From: Planctomycetaceae bacterium
GTDB lineage: Bacteria > Planctomycetota > Planctomycetia > Planctomycetales > Planctomycetaceae
DNA: 48,460 nt
Assembly: GCA_013813775.1 (NCBI GenBank)
Contig: JACCRE010000011.1
Location: forward strand, 1-48,460
Reading direction: 5' to 3'
Part shown: positions 34,154 through 43,276 of the stretch, piece after piece
How positions within the stretch are numbered: position 1 is the stretch's first letter
How the letters are laid out: each line of letters starts with the position of its first letter
Translations under genes and position numbers: made by a program
The notes under the pieces: generated by a model
Databases searched by the model: none
The model's input: only the letters and a program-made list of their open reading frames with translations
What the model was told of the DNA's origin: nothing

Positions 34154-35889
34154 ATGACGCAGACGCCACTCGCTGTGTATACCCGTATCGTAGAAGGATG
34201 CGCATCCGATACATGGGATGACACGCTTTTGAACGACCTTGCGAAACTTCTGAAACGCAACGCGACGACGGGCATACCGCTCACCGCCGTCGTGGCAGGC
34301 TCAGGGCTGGTCACCCGCTGTGCCGTCGAAGCCGGGGCCGATCTGCTGTTCGTCTTGAACGCGGGCCTCTATCGCACTTTAGGCACTGGATCGCTCGCCT
34401 CGTTCCTGCCCTTTGGCAACGCGAACGATCAAACGGAACAGCTCCTGCGCGAACAGGTGATGCCTAGGTCAGGGGGAATACCCGTCGTCGCGGGAGTCTT
34501 GGCTGGCGACCCGACCCTCTCGACGGAAGAACGGCTCGCTCGACTGTGGGAATTGGGCGTCGCCGGCGTCGTCAACTGGCCGGCGGTCGGCTTCATTGAC
34601 GGCACATTTCGGGACGTTCTTGAAGCCGAAGGCCTCGGTCTCGACGCCGAGGCCGAAATGTTGCACATGGCGCGAGCGCAAGGCTTTTCGACGTTTGGCT
34701 TTACCCTGCGTCCCGACGAGGTCGAACGCCTCGCCTTCGACAGGCGATCGCCCGGCTCAACGTCATGCGGCGGACGGCGGAACACGTCGCTCCAGGCCGG
34801 CCCTGCCTCGTCTTCGGCGGACCGATCACCGACGCCGACGACATAGAGCAGGTCTTCCGCCACAGCAGCGTGCAGGGCTTCGCGGGAGGCTCGGTCTTCG
34901 AACGCATCCCCGTGCAGGACGCGATCGGTGCGACGATTCGCCGATTCAAATCGGTCGCGGCGAGCCGCTTCGCCCGCACCGAGAACGTGTCGCTCGGCGA
35001 GATGATCGGCTCGGGCACCGCGATGCGTCAGGTGTTCGACCTGATCCGCCGGGCCGCCCCGCACGACGTCAACATCTGCATCGAAGGCGAATCAGGCACG
35101 GGAAAGGAACTCGTCGCCACGCAACTGCACCGTCTCAGCCCGCGCGCTGATCGTCCGTTCGTCACGCTGAACTGCGGAGCGATGCCCGAAAGCCTGCTCG
35201 AAAGCGAGCTCTTCGGACACGAGAAAGGCGCGTTCACCGGCGCTGAACGGAGGCGACCCGGCAAGTTCGAGCTCGCCCACCGCGGAACACTGTTTCTCGA
35301 TGAAATCGGTGATCTGAGTCCGCGAGGGCAAGTCGCCTTGTTACGGGTGCTTCAGCAACGCGAGGTGATTCGTGTGGGCGGCGAAACGCCCTTTCCCGTC
35401 GATGTGCGAGTGTTCTGCGCCTCGAACCGGCCGCTCGCCGCGCTGGTCGAGGCGGGAGAGTTCCGCGCCGACCTCTATTACCGGCTGAACGCCCTGACGG
35501 TCGAATTGCCGCCCTTGCGGCGACGACGTGAAGACCTGCCCCTGTTGGTGAAGGCGATTCTGGCCTCGCTGACGGTGCGTTTGAGCCGGCCCGGGCTGAG
35601 CCTGTCGCCGACATTTGAAGACAAGCTGCGACGGCATGCGTGGCCGGGCAATGTCCGCGAGTTGCAGCACGTCGTCACGCAAGCGGTGCTTCGCGAAGAC
35701 GGTCCGACACTCTTTGGCACGTTTTTTGATCCACAGCAGACCTGCCGGGCGGAAGCGGCGTCTTCTCCGCCGTCACTCCGGTCGCAGGCCGAACAGGCGT
35801 TACGCGATGCCCAAGGCAATAAAAGTCGCGCGGCGGCGACGCTCGGCGTGACGCGCAAGACGTTGTACCGATGGCTGCGGCAGGCATGA
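34154..35889 (+). pseudogene. Sigma-54 activator with TIM-barrel sensor, frameshifted
   Basis: Two frames encode one regulator. The first (34154 to about 34741) is the first half of a 'PEP hydrolase'-type TIM barrel (AVVAGSGLVTRCAVEAGADL; GSLASFLPFGNAND; GVAGVVNWPAVGFIDGTF). The second continues the barrel (PCLVFGGPITDADDIEQVF) and holds a complete AAA+ sigma-54 domain: GESGTGKE Walker A, GAFTGA loop, GTLFLDEIGDLSP Walker B, and a Fis-type HTH (NKSRAAATLGVTRKTLYRWL). Compared with the TIM-barrel protein at 27411, about 28 residues around [15 protein letters not shown] are missing where the frame changes, so a roughly 85-base deletion is likely. An ATG at 34765 could still give a sensorless 374-residue activator. 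The upstream start is uncertain; TTG 34229 is an alternative. Confidence 0.75.
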
Positions 35890-36219
35890 TCCTCTGTCGG
35901 TATGCCGACTTGTTCCCTTCTCCGTTGAACCGCGAACGACGTTATGTCGAGGGCCACCTGACGCGAGTCTTGACACTTCGCGTGCGAACCGCAGAATGAA
36001 TCAAAGTATCGGGATAGGTTGGCGTGACCGTCTCCGACCGCCGTTCATGGTGGTTCGATCGCCAACCGACATACGACTTCCAGCGTCCTTCCGTCTCGCT
36101 TCGCTTATCGGCTTTCTCTTCCACACGTTGTTCGATCGACCGAGGGTCAGAAGAGAGAGCTTGTGCTCCCTCCCGCCCGCCGATTCCCCTCCTCTTCGAG
36201 CGCTCCGAGGACTCCCCCA
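35890..36219 (+). other. Gap upstream of the pseudopilin-like gene
   Basis: No gene-like frame is seen. A perfect TTGACA at 35970-35975 lies 17 bases before a poor -10 (AGAATG, 35993-35998), a weak candidate sigma-70 promoter for the DUF1559 gene. The leader between it and the GTG start would be over 200 bases long. Two short direct palindromes occur, none convincing as a terminator for the activator gene. Confidence 0.3.
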
Positions 36220-37191
36220 GTGCCCCACCCACGTCGCCGCGGCTTTACGCTGATTGAACTCCTCGTCGTGATCGCGATTATCGCCGTCCTGATCGCACTG
36301 CTGTTGCCGGCGGTGCAGCAGGCCCGCGAAGCGGCCCGGCGCAGCCAGTGCCAGAACAACCTCAAGCAGATGGGGCTGGCGCTGCACAACTATAATGACA
36401 CGTTCCTGATGTTCCCTCCGGGCACCGTTCTTGAACCTGTCGGAACGGACGCGTGCTGGGGTTGGCCGGTCCAGATCATGCCGCAATTGGAACTCGGCAA
36501 CCTCTCGAACGCACTCAGTCCAGGAAGCCGCAAGCTCACGCAAGTCTTCGCGGACACCAGTCCCAACGGCTTCGCCCTCCTGCGAACGGCCCTTCCTGTC
36601 TTTACCTGCCCGAGTGATCCCGGGAACGCGTTGAACGACAACCGACCGTTCCAGTCCACCGGGCCGACGAACCCGTTCCTGATTTCCAAGTCGAATTACG
36701 TCGGCAACGGCGGCGACAGGGACGACCAGAACGTGGCCAATGCGAAGGGGATCTTCGCCGAGAATTCCAAGATTCGGTTCGGGGACGTCACCGACGGCTT
36801 GAGCAACACGTTCCTCGTCGGCGAACGTGCCAGCTTGGTTAACCTTCCCGCGACGACGCCGACGACGACGACGAACTCCTACGCCGGCTTCTGGGTCGGT
36901 CGCGGCGGCAGCGGCGAAACCAACGCCCTCGCGAGAGCCAAGCAGTCTTTGTTCGGCTACACGACCTACAAAATGCGAACTGGCGAGGGCGGCACGGCAG
37001 CCCCTATCCCCGAGCAGGCCTTCAGCAGTGCTCACATCGGCGGGGCCCATTTCCTGCTCTGCGACGGCTCGGTCCGCTTCGTCAGCGAGAACATCGCCTG
37101 GGGCAGCACCACCGCGAGCACGGCGCAGCCGTTGGCGACCTATAACCGGCTTGCCGTGATCAACGACGGCGGAGTGATCGGCGAATTCTGA
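36220..37191 (+). CDS. DUF1559 pseudopilin-like protein
   Basis: This is the abundant planctomycete family DUF1559. The 323-residue product has a type IV pilin-like N-terminus (RRRGFTLIELLVVIAIIAVL) with processing expected between Gly and Phe before FTLIELL, then LLLPAVQQAREAARRSQCQN, NLKQMGLALHNYNDTFLMFP, and the family's late H-X9-DG motif, visible as HIGGAHFLLCDGSVRFVSEN. It is probably an exported pseudopilin-like protein of a planctomycete secretion or surface apparatus; individual roles are unknown. I use the GTG at 36220 so that the basic leader is short (VPHPRRRG), as in other members; GAGG lies about nine bases before it. Confidence 0.88.
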   Translation: MPHPRRRGFTLIELLVVIAIIAVLIALLLPAVQQAREAARRSQCQNNLKQMGLALHNYNDTFLMFPPGTVLEPVGTDACWGWPVQIMPQLELGNLSNALSPGSRKLTQVFADTSPNGFALLRTALPVFTCPSDPGNALNDNRPFQSTGPTNPFLISKSNYVGNGGDRDDQNVANAKGIFAENSKIRFGDVTDGLSNTFLVGERASLVNLPATTPTTTTNSYAGFWVGRGGSGETNALARAKQSLFGYTTYKMRTGEGGTAAPIPEQAFSSAHIGGAHFLLCDGSVRFVSENIAWGSTTASTAQPLATYNRLAVINDGGVIGEF

Positions 37192-37319
37192 ACGGCTGAT
37201 CTCTGTTATTGCTCGATGGGTTGCACCGGAAAGTCGTCGGGGCGCGTTGGACTCCGGTGTGACGCGATGCGCTTCCAGGAATTCCGTCATCGCGATGAAA
37301 CGATGGGGCACGGAGCTTT

Positions 37320-37859
37320 ATGAAGGCTCGTATTCGGAATCGTAGTCGTCTGCTCGTGAATGCAGGCTCAGTCTCGCTTCTCAGTGTGGCAGCCCTTCTG
37401 ATCGGCTGCGGACCCGAGGTCAGTCATTATCAACAAACGCGAGAGGGTTTTGAGAACGCTTCCGCAGGCATCATCGCCAAGGGGGGCAGCGCTCTTGAAA
37501 AGAATTACCCTCAAGGAAACGCTTGGCTCGTCGACCTGAGCAAGGTGGCGATCGACGATGAGGTCGTCGAGCATGTCAAATCGCTTGGACGAATCACCGA
37601 GTTGAACCTGAGCGGATCGACGGTGAATGACGAGCAACTGGCGTCACTGGCGACCACCGGCGTGCTGGGCTATCTGATCAAGCTCGACGTGAGCGATACG
37701 GCAATCACCGATCGGGGGCTGGTCGCGACCGCCCCCTTAGTTCTGCTGTCGGACGTGAACGCCAAGGGTTCGAAGGTCACGGACGCCGGAATCGCCGAGT
37801 TCAAAACGAAGCACCCGTCGAAAAACCCATTCGGGCTGAAACTCAAGATCGAGAAGTGA
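37320..37859 (+). CDS. LRR-type lipoprotein, 179 aa
   Basis: The protein begins with a basic n-region and a hydrophobic run ending in a lipobox (LSVAALLIGCGPE), so it should be lipid-anchored. The rest reads as planctomycete leucine-rich repeats: LGRITELNLSGSTVNDEQLA, YLIKLDVSDTAITDRGLVAT and LLSDVNAKGSKVTDAGIAEF, each about 24 residues with an L-x-L-S-x-T-x-(I/V)-x-D pattern. These usually mediate protein binding; partner unknown. GGAG lies seven bases before the ATG. It follows the DUF1559 gene by 128 bases on the same strand and ends 13 bases from the convergent MBOAT gene. Confidence 0.75.
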   Translation: MKARIRNRSRLLVNAGSVSLLSVAALLIGCGPEVSHYQQTREGFENASAGIIAKGGSALEKNYPQGNAWLVDLSKVAIDDEVVEHVKSLGRITELNLSGSTVNDEQLASLATTGVLGYLIKLDVSDTAITDRGLVATAPLVLLSDVNAKGSKVTDAGIAEFKTKHPSKNPFGLKLKIEK

Positions 37860-37872
37860 CTCGTGGCGAGCT

Positions 37873-40467
37873 TTACGGCCCGTCCGCAGGCGGACGTTCG
37901 GAAGGCTGGGCGATCGGCGGCAGGGCGTCCGGACGGTTTTGGAGCGCCGTGAACAGTCGGTCGGCGATGAGTCGGTGGCCTCGGGCGTTTGCGTGGTAGT
38001 CGGACTCATCGAATTTCAAGTCCGCCGGCCGTTCGCCGACCGCCCAGTCCGACAGATCGACGACGACGAATCCGGCGCGCCGGGCGAGAGCCTTAAGCCG
38101 TCCTTCATCGATCGTCACGGTCGTCACGCCGGGGATCGGGACGTAGATCCAGACCGGCACCACTCCACGCTGGCGACAGTCTTCGACGATCCCGCGATAG
38201 ACGCAGCGTGCGACTTCCTTATCGTGTGGCTTGAGCAGAAGCTCGGTCATGCCCCACGACGTGTCGTCGCCGACTCCGGCCCGGCGCACAATTTCATCAA
38301 GGCACGGGTAAGGCAGCGGAAAACCGACCCTGACGCACTGCGTGAGGTGTTTTGGTAAGCCGTAGTATTCCCCTTGATGTGCGACGTAGTAGACGGCATC
38401 GAGTTGGAAACCGAACGCTTTCTCCCGCAGCACGGCAGCGGAATGTAGGGCGTAGTGCCCCGGCCCGGCGAAGTTCAGCAGCTCGATGTGTGGTCCGCTG
38501 GGCGAGGCGGCTTCGGCAATCCGCTTCTCGAGCAGCGACTCGAAATCTTCATCTTGTGCGACGCGGTGCCCCATCGTCGTGCTCGAGCCCAAGAGCGCGA
38601 TCCGATAAGTGCCGGGCGGCTTGGGGCGGGGCAGGTCGTCGTCGCGCATCCCCCACCCGTTCACGCGAAACGGGACACCGTAAACGCTGCTCGTGTGCCC
38701 TGGCATTAGTTCCGTGCCGATCACGTCGTTGCGCGCGCGGCTGATCTCGCCGTAGGTGACGCCGTCAGGCCGATTCGCCAGTTGGATTCCGCCGAGGAGC
38801 GGGTCGGACTGAAGATTTGTTTCAGCGAGGAGGCCGTAGTAGCCTTCGTTCGCGTCCGGAAGAGGTGGTGGATCGGCTTGCAAGGTGACGATCTGCTGTG
38901 AAAGTTCCGGGCCGACCGTCTTATGCACGGCCGGCGTTCCCGCCGCGACCAGCAGCGCCATTGTCGCAGTGCAAGCCAATGGCGATCGTTCCAGCGGCAG
39001 AGCGGGTTCGATGCCCGAATGTCGAAGTCGTGCGAACGCCAGTTGCAGCAGAGTTCCGCCCGCCACGACGGCGAGCAGACCTCCGCCCACGACGGCCACG
39101 CCGCGGGGCGTGATCCCGCCGCTTATGGCGACGGCGGCGAGCAATTGCGGGAACTTGGGCACGGTCCAGCAGGCCCAGAAGAAGCTCACCGTCGCGAACG
39201 TGCCGACGACCTTGAGCGTCAGGATCAACGCCGAGGCGGGTGTCACGTCCGTCTTCGGCCGCGTCCCTGCGAGAGCGGCCCGGTACTGCCACAGCGAGCT
39301 GATTGCGACGAGGCTTCCTGCCGAGAGCCACAACGCGGCATCGCGGGTGGCCACGGGGAAGTCGCCCAGCAGCCAGAAGGCTTGCCACGAGTGCAGCAGC
39401 CACGTCGCGAGGAACGTCACGCCGACCGCCGCCATGATCGCCGCCGATCGGGGCAGGCGGCGCAGCGTGAAGAAGGCCGGATAGAAGACGTGCTCGGTGA
39501 GGAAGTCCTTCCAGTAGATGTTGATCCGCCGCCAGATGTCGCTGAAGCTCGACGCGAGAAAGTAGCGGTCGTGCGTCCTCGCCAGATCGTAACCGTACAG
39601 GTGCAACAGTCCCGTGATGATGTGGAAGTGCCCTGAAATCTGCAGGTAAAGCGCGTAGTTCGTCACCAGAAACAATGCGAGGTACTCGACATCGATGAGA
39701 TCGATCGGCGTCGGCAACAGGTAGATCTTCACCGCCCGATACAGCAGCAAATGCATGATCCCGCGCAGGATCCAGGCGACGCCGCGCTGGGCGACAGCGC
39801 CGTCGGCATCCGCGACGCGGCAGTCCCGGAATCGACGATAATCGACGATCGGGAAGAAGGGAAAGAAGGCGTTCGGAAGCAGAAAGAAGTAACTCAGACG
39901 TTCCGACCAGGGCACCGCCTGCTTCTCGCGACGAAGCTCGCGCACGTAGATCCAGAGCCGGAACATGAACATCGATCCGAGCACCGCCCAGAACGGATCG
40001 ATCGCGTCGGATCGCCAGTAAAACAAACCGCCCGCGACCGCGATCAGCAGGCCCACTCGCCAGCGAAAGGCGAGCGGCAGGTGGCAGACGCCGAACAAGA
40101 CCGCGCCGATCCCGGCGACCCACGCGGCTTGCTGCGCACCCGCTGCGAGCGCCGGGAGCCAGCCGGCCTCCGCGACGTGCGGCCAGGCGAACGCCAGCGG
40201 AAAGCTCGCCAGCGAGATCGCCAGAAAGAACGCTGATCGCCAGCGCAGCGGAAGCCGCCGGTGGACCAGCGCTCCGGCCGTCGCCAACAGCATGAGTGCG
40301 AAGAGTCCGCGACGCTCTTCGAGCCGGAACGACCGCACGACGAGAAGAAGGAGCAGCAATTGCAGCGCAAGCGTGAACCACACCTGCCCGGCGCGTGCCG
40401 GAGACACCCCGGCGTCAGGCTCCGCAGGCGGCACCGATCGTTCAGGACGCGAGATCGTGGTCATCAC
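37873..40467 (-). CDS. MBOAT O-acyltransferase fused to SGNH hydrolase domain
   Basis: The 864-residue protein has an N-terminal membrane half (about 1-500) with many hydrophobic helices and MBOAT text: the WRRINIYWKDFLTEHVFYPA segment (about 315-335) and the conserved His in ATWLLHSWQAFWLLG (about 353-367). The C-terminal half (about 590-860) is an SGNH/GDSL-like esterase domain with YRIALLGSSTTMGHRVAQDE as block I and a late SDYHANARGHRLIADRLF giving the D-x-x-H-like pair. Fused MBOAT/SGNH proteins O-acetylate surface polysaccharides, the membrane half passing acetyl groups and the SGNH half catalysing transfer. It probably modifies an exopolysaccharide or cell-wall glycan. No glycan-synthesis genes are adjacent. 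Confidence 0.78.
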   Translation of the reverse strand: MMTTISRPERSVPPAEPDAGVSPARAGQVWFTLALQLLLLLLVVRSFRLEERRGLFALMLLATAGALVHRRLPLRWRSAFFLAISLASFPLAFAWPHVAEAGWLPALAAGAQQAAWVAGIGAVLFGVCHLPLAFRWRVGLLIAVAGGLFYWRSDAIDPFWAVLGSMFMFRLWIYVRELRREKQAVPWSERLSYFFLLPNAFFPFFPIVDYRRFRDCRVADADGAVAQRGVAWILRGIMHLLLYRAVKIYLLPTPIDLIDVEYLALFLVTNYALYLQISGHFHIITGLLHLYGYDLARTHDRYFLASSFSDIWRRINIYWKDFLTEHVFYPAFFTLRRLPRSAAIMAAVGVTFLATWLLHSWQAFWLLGDFPVATRDAALWLSAGSLVAISSLWQYRAALAGTRPKTDVTPASALILTLKVVGTFATVSFFWACWTVPKFPQLLAAVAISGGITPRGVAVVGGGLLAVVAGGTLLQLAFARLRHSGIEPALPLERSPLACTATMALLVAAGTPAVHKTVGPELSQQIVTLQADPPPLPDANEGYYGLLAETNLQSDPLLGGIQLANRPDGVTYGEISRARNDVIGTELMPGHTSSVYGVPFRVNGWGMRDDDLPRPKPPGTYRIALLGSSTTMGHRVAQDEDFESLLEKRIAEAASPSGPHIELLNFAGPGHYALHSAAVLREKAFGFQLDAVYYVAHQGEYYGLPKHLTQCVRVGFPLPYPCLDEIVRRAGVGDDTSWGMTELLLKPHDKEVARCVYRGIVEDCRQRGVVPVWIYVPIPGVTTVTIDEGRLKALARRAGFVVVDLSDWAVGERPADLKFDESDYHANARGHRLIADRLFTALQNRPDALPPIAQPSERPPADGP

Positions 40468-40642
40468 ATCGCCGGTGTGCTTATCGACTGCGACAATCGC
40501 AGCCCTGCTTCAAGTGTACTGGTGAAGCAGGCGCCAAGCTTCTGAAGTCGCCCTCCAAATCTTGTGCTCATAAGGTTCCGGGGACGACAGCGGTTATCCT
40601 TTGCTTTCCGACCCCACAATTCTGTCTTGCGGTTGACGTTGC

Positions 40643-41155
40643 ATGTCTTCGGACCAGGCAAAGGCTCACACACACGAGATTGATTTCCGATACGAGCCGT
40701 TGCCCGCTGATCGTGAGCGCGTCCGACGGCTCGTCGCCGCGACCAGCTTCTTTCGCGATGATGAGGTCGCGGTGGCGGTCGAACTCGTCGAGGAACGGCT
40801 CGCGAAGGGGCCGGCGTCGGGCTACGAGTTCGTCTTCGCGGACGTGGACGGTGCCGTCGCCGGTTATGCCTGCTACGGCCCGATCGCATGCACGGTCTGG
40901 AGCTACGACCTCTTCTGGATCGCTGTCGATCCCGCCTATCAGGGCCACGGGCTCGGACGGGCGCTCATCGCCGAAAGCGAAAGGCTTATTCGCGACGCTG
41001 GCGGACGCCGCATCTACATCGAGACGTCAGGCAAGCCGCTGTACGTGTCGACGCGTGGCTTCTACGAACGGTGCGGCTACGTGTTCGACGTCGAGATCGC
41101 CGAGTTCTACGGACCGGGCGATTCCAAGGTCGTTTACGTGAAGGAACTCGCGTGA
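40643..41155 (+). CDS. GNAT-family N-acetyltransferase
   Basis: The 170-residue protein shows the GNAT core: the beta4 strand YDLFWIAVDPAYQGHGLGRA, whose QGHGLG is the acetyl-CoA pyrophosphate loop (Q-x-x-G-x-G), followed by LIAESERLIRDAGGRRIYIE and the FYERCGYVFDVEIAEFYGPG end. It transfers acetyl from acetyl-CoA to an unknown amine. The stop overlaps the GTG of the HisA-like gene as GTGA, so both are likely translated together. Upstream lies a 175-base divergent gap shared with the MBOAT gene. GNAT proteins of this type are often paired with amino-acid ligases, but none is adjacent here. Confidence 0.82.
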   Translation: MSSDQAKAHTHEIDFRYEPLPADRERVRRLVAATSFFRDDEVAVAVELVEERLAKGPASGYEFVFADVDGAVAGYACYGPIACTVWSYDLFWIAVDPAYQGHGLGRALIAESERLIRDAGGRRIYIETSGKPLYVSTRGFYERCGYVFDVEIAEFYGPGDSKVVYVKELA

Positions 41156-41883
41156 GCGATCCAATGAACCTCGTCGGCGTGCTCGACCTGATGGACGGCG
41201 TCGTCGTGCGAGCCGTCGGCGGCCATCGCGACGAGTACCGCCCGGTGCAAAGCCGCATCTGCGATTCATGCGAGCCGATGGAGGTCGCGGCGGCGTTCCG
41301 TCGCGAGTACGGCATCGAACAGCTTTATGTCGCCGACCTCGACGCGATTCGAGGCGGCCCTGTGAACACGTCCCCGATCGTGAATCTGGCTGCTGAAGGT
41401 TTTCGCATCACGCTCGATGCCGGATTCCGCTCGCTCGCCGATCTCGAGCCGATGGAGGAACTCGGCATCACCACGTTCGTGGCGGCGCTCGAAACATTGC
41501 CGAACGTGGCCACGCTCGGCGCGTTCATCGACAGGCTGGGTGCGGAGCGGCTTCGCTTCAGCATCGATCTCGTCGCGGGGATTCCGCTCGCTGATCCCAC
41601 GGGGTGGGGGCAAGCGCAATGGGATGAGACGTCTCCGCTCGTTCTCGCCGAACTCGCCGCCGAGGAAGGCGTCGAACAACTCATCGTGCTCGACCTGAAG
41701 GCGGTGGGCACGGCGATCGGCCCTACGACGGCCGAGATTTGCCGTCAGATCAAAACGCGATTGCCGAAAGCGTCTCTCTGGAGCGGTGGAGGCATCCGAA
41801 CCGCTGCCGACGCGCTCGAACTACGTTCAGCCGGAGCCGACGGCGTCCTCATCGCGTCGGCGTTGCATGATCGAACGCTTTGA
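41152..41883 (+). CDS. HisA-like TIM-barrel protein
   Basis: The 243-residue protein resembles HisA/HisF: MNLVGVLDLMDGVVVRAVGG at the start, EQLYVADLDAIRGGPVNTSP, RITLDAGFRSLADLEPMEEL and the phosphate-binding end SLWSGGGIRTAADALELRSA then GADGVLIASALHDRTL. HisA proper catalyses a ribose isomerisation in histidine synthesis; here no his genes are near, and the GxGG phosphate loops are partly altered. HisA-like proteins occur among methanopterin/methanofuran-linked C1 genes, and an fhc operon lies 30 kb away, so a cofactor-synthesis role is possible but not shown. I use the GTG at 41152 because AAGGAA sits upstream; the ATG at 41164 is an alternative. Confidence 0.78.
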   Translation: MSDPMNLVGVLDLMDGVVVRAVGGHRDEYRPVQSRICDSCEPMEVAAAFRREYGIEQLYVADLDAIRGGPVNTSPIVNLAAEGFRITLDAGFRSLADLEPMEELGITTFVAALETLPNVATLGAFIDRLGAERLRFSIDLVAGIPLADPTGWGQAQWDETSPLVLAELAAEEGVEQLIVLDLKAVGTAIGPTTAEICRQIKTRLPKASLWSGGGIRTAADALELRSAGADGVLIASALHDRTL

Positions 41884-41910
41884 AATGCTGTCCGATGCCG
41901 ACAGATCCGC

Positions 41911-42345
41911 TCACGCAGCATCAGCGGTGACGGTCTCGCCGTTAAGGTGCCTCAAACCGTCGCGCGTGAGGCGGTAGGCGAGACCGTCGGAGCGGCCGAG
42001 GACTTCAGCCGTGAGGTAACCGCCCGCGAGAAGCTGGCCGTGCAGGCTCGCGAGACTCGATACTTCGATTCCGTCGACCACTCGCAGCCTGGGAACGGCC
42101 GGCAAGCCGCGCGACGGTGTTTCGGCGAACTCGTCGATGGCCGTCCGCTCGGGTGCCTCCGCGACAGATGTTTCGGCGTTGCGATTCTTCGCCTCGGTTG
42201 CCTGTCGGGCCGACTCCGCCGCTGTGCGGTACGCCGTCAGCAGCGCCAATGCGTCGGCGCCTAATTCGCTCGCTGAAAAAAGCCAACTGTCCAGATCAAG
42301 GCCGTTCGTTTTTGCAGACGGCGACTTCGTGGAAGACTTGCCCAT
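41911..42345 (-). CDS. Uncharacterised 144-aa protein
   Basis: No family recognised. The N-terminal half is hydrophilic and Ala/Glu-rich, probably helical (WLFSASELGADALALLTAYR followed by TAAESARQATEAKNR). The C-terminal third (VDGIEVSSLASLHGQLLAGG; YLTAEVLGRSDGLAYRLTRD; GLRHLNGE) resembles the wing and helices of a small winged-helix domain, so a DNA-binding role is possible. It ends 27 bases from the convergent HisA-like gene and has no neighbour in the same direction. Confidence 0.6.
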   Translation of the reverse strand: MGKSSTKSPSAKTNGLDLDSWLFSASELGADALALLTAYRTAAESARQATEAKNRNAETSVAEAPERTAIDEFAETPSRGLPAVPRLRVVDGIEVSSLASLHGQLLAGGYLTAEVLGRSDGLAYRLTRDGLRHLNGETVTADAA

Positions 42346-42684
42346 GCCCCGATGATCGTCGCGTTGCCGGTCCGCCGGACAACGCCTCGTCGGCGTCTGG
42401 CACGACCGGAAGAGGTGGCATGAAGCCCGCCTCCGCTAAAGTTTTCCTGGGCTGCGACATCGGATCCCCAATCAGCGGACGATTGGATTCGCGAGCACCA
42501 GCTTGGAGTGGCCGCGGGCACTGCGATCGGGGCCGGCCGACGCCCCAGTGTCCTGACCTTCTGGAAGGTTTGCTCATAACCTCTTCGGAGAGAGCGGTTT
42601 ACGAAGCAAATGCCACAGGAAATGACGCAGGGAACCGTGTTTGCACCCCTGCTTGTCGCTGAATAGGCTGTCGGGAGTGCGCAC
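42346..42684. other. Divergent gap between the 144-aa gene and the ferritin-like gene
   Basis: The gap should hold two promoters. I see no convincing -35/-10 pair and no tRNA or terminator. A minus-strand frame at 42296-42461 (MSQPRKTLAEAGFMPPLPVV) has fair protein character but overlaps the annotated gene and is not supported by a ribosome site. Confidence 0.35.
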
Positions 42685-43161
42685 ATGCGATCCTACAAGA
42701 CCGTCAAAGAGATTCTGAGTCAGGTTTCTCTTTGGCACCACAGGCTCCTTGAACACTGCTGCGAGGGGGACGATCCGGATGAAGATGATCCGTTTCGCCC
42801 ACTCGTCGATTATCTCGCGGGACATGAACGGGCGGCCAAGCACGTGCTCGACCGTTACAAGCCCGCCGAACGCGACACGATTCTCAACACCTGGCTGCAG
42901 TACGTGCCGGCCGAGCAGGTGGACGAAGTGTTCACGAAGCGAGACTTCTCGGCGGAGATGAAGCCCCAAGAGATCGTGACGATGATCCTGGAGTTCGACA
43001 ATGCGCTCGTCGAGCTGTACAAGACGCTGGCGAATCAGTCGCAGGCTCACCCCAGGATCAATGAGCTCTTCCAGGGGCTGCTCGAAATGGAAGAATGGCA
43101 GCGGCTGAGAAATGCGTTTGCGGCCCGTGAATCCGATACGTTCGCCACGGGGCGAGGATGA
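42685..43161 (+). CDS. Ferritin-like four-helix-bundle protein
   Basis: The 158-residue protein reads as four amphipathic helices: ILSQVSLWHHRLLEHCCEG, LVDYLAGHERAAKHVLDRY, EIVTMILEFDNALVELYKTL and INELFQGLLEMEEWQRLRNA. His/Glu pairs sit on helices 1 and 2 (HHRLLEH, GHERAAKH), and Glu on helices 3 and 4, which resembles a ferritin-like metal site but is not a textbook ExxH. An iron or stress role is therefore an inference. It has no signal peptide and should be cytoplasmic. The next gene, 43277, encodes another four-helix protein of the DUF2383 family, 115 bases later. Confidence 0.55.
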   Translation: MRSYKTVKEILSQVSLWHHRLLEHCCEGDDPDEDDPFRPLVDYLAGHERAAKHVLDRYKPAERDTILNTWLQYVPAEQVDEVFTKRDFSAEMKPQEIVTMILEFDNALVELYKTLANQSQAHPRINELFQGLLEMEEWQRLRNAFAARESDTFATGRG

Positions 43162-43276
43162 GATCGGCCACGGCGGCCGGGTAAGCCGTGGCGACGGACG
43201 GGAGGCCCGGTTAAGCTATCTCCCATGCGGCCGAAGGCCGCGACCGGGGCCGCGTTCGGCCCCGAGGAGGCGACTG

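Noticed and set aside
35970-35998. Sigma-70 promoter with TTGACA
   Set aside because: The -10 is poor and the distance to the gene is long; noted only as a weak candidate in the gap entry.
38921-40381. 486-codon open frame on the minus strand in the MBOAT gene
   Set aside because: It is another frame of the same strand and lacks the membrane helices seen in the correct frame.
42296-42461. Possible small minus-strand gene (MSQPRKTLAEAGF...)
   Set aside because: It overlaps the start of the 144-aa gene in another frame and has no clear ribosome binding site.
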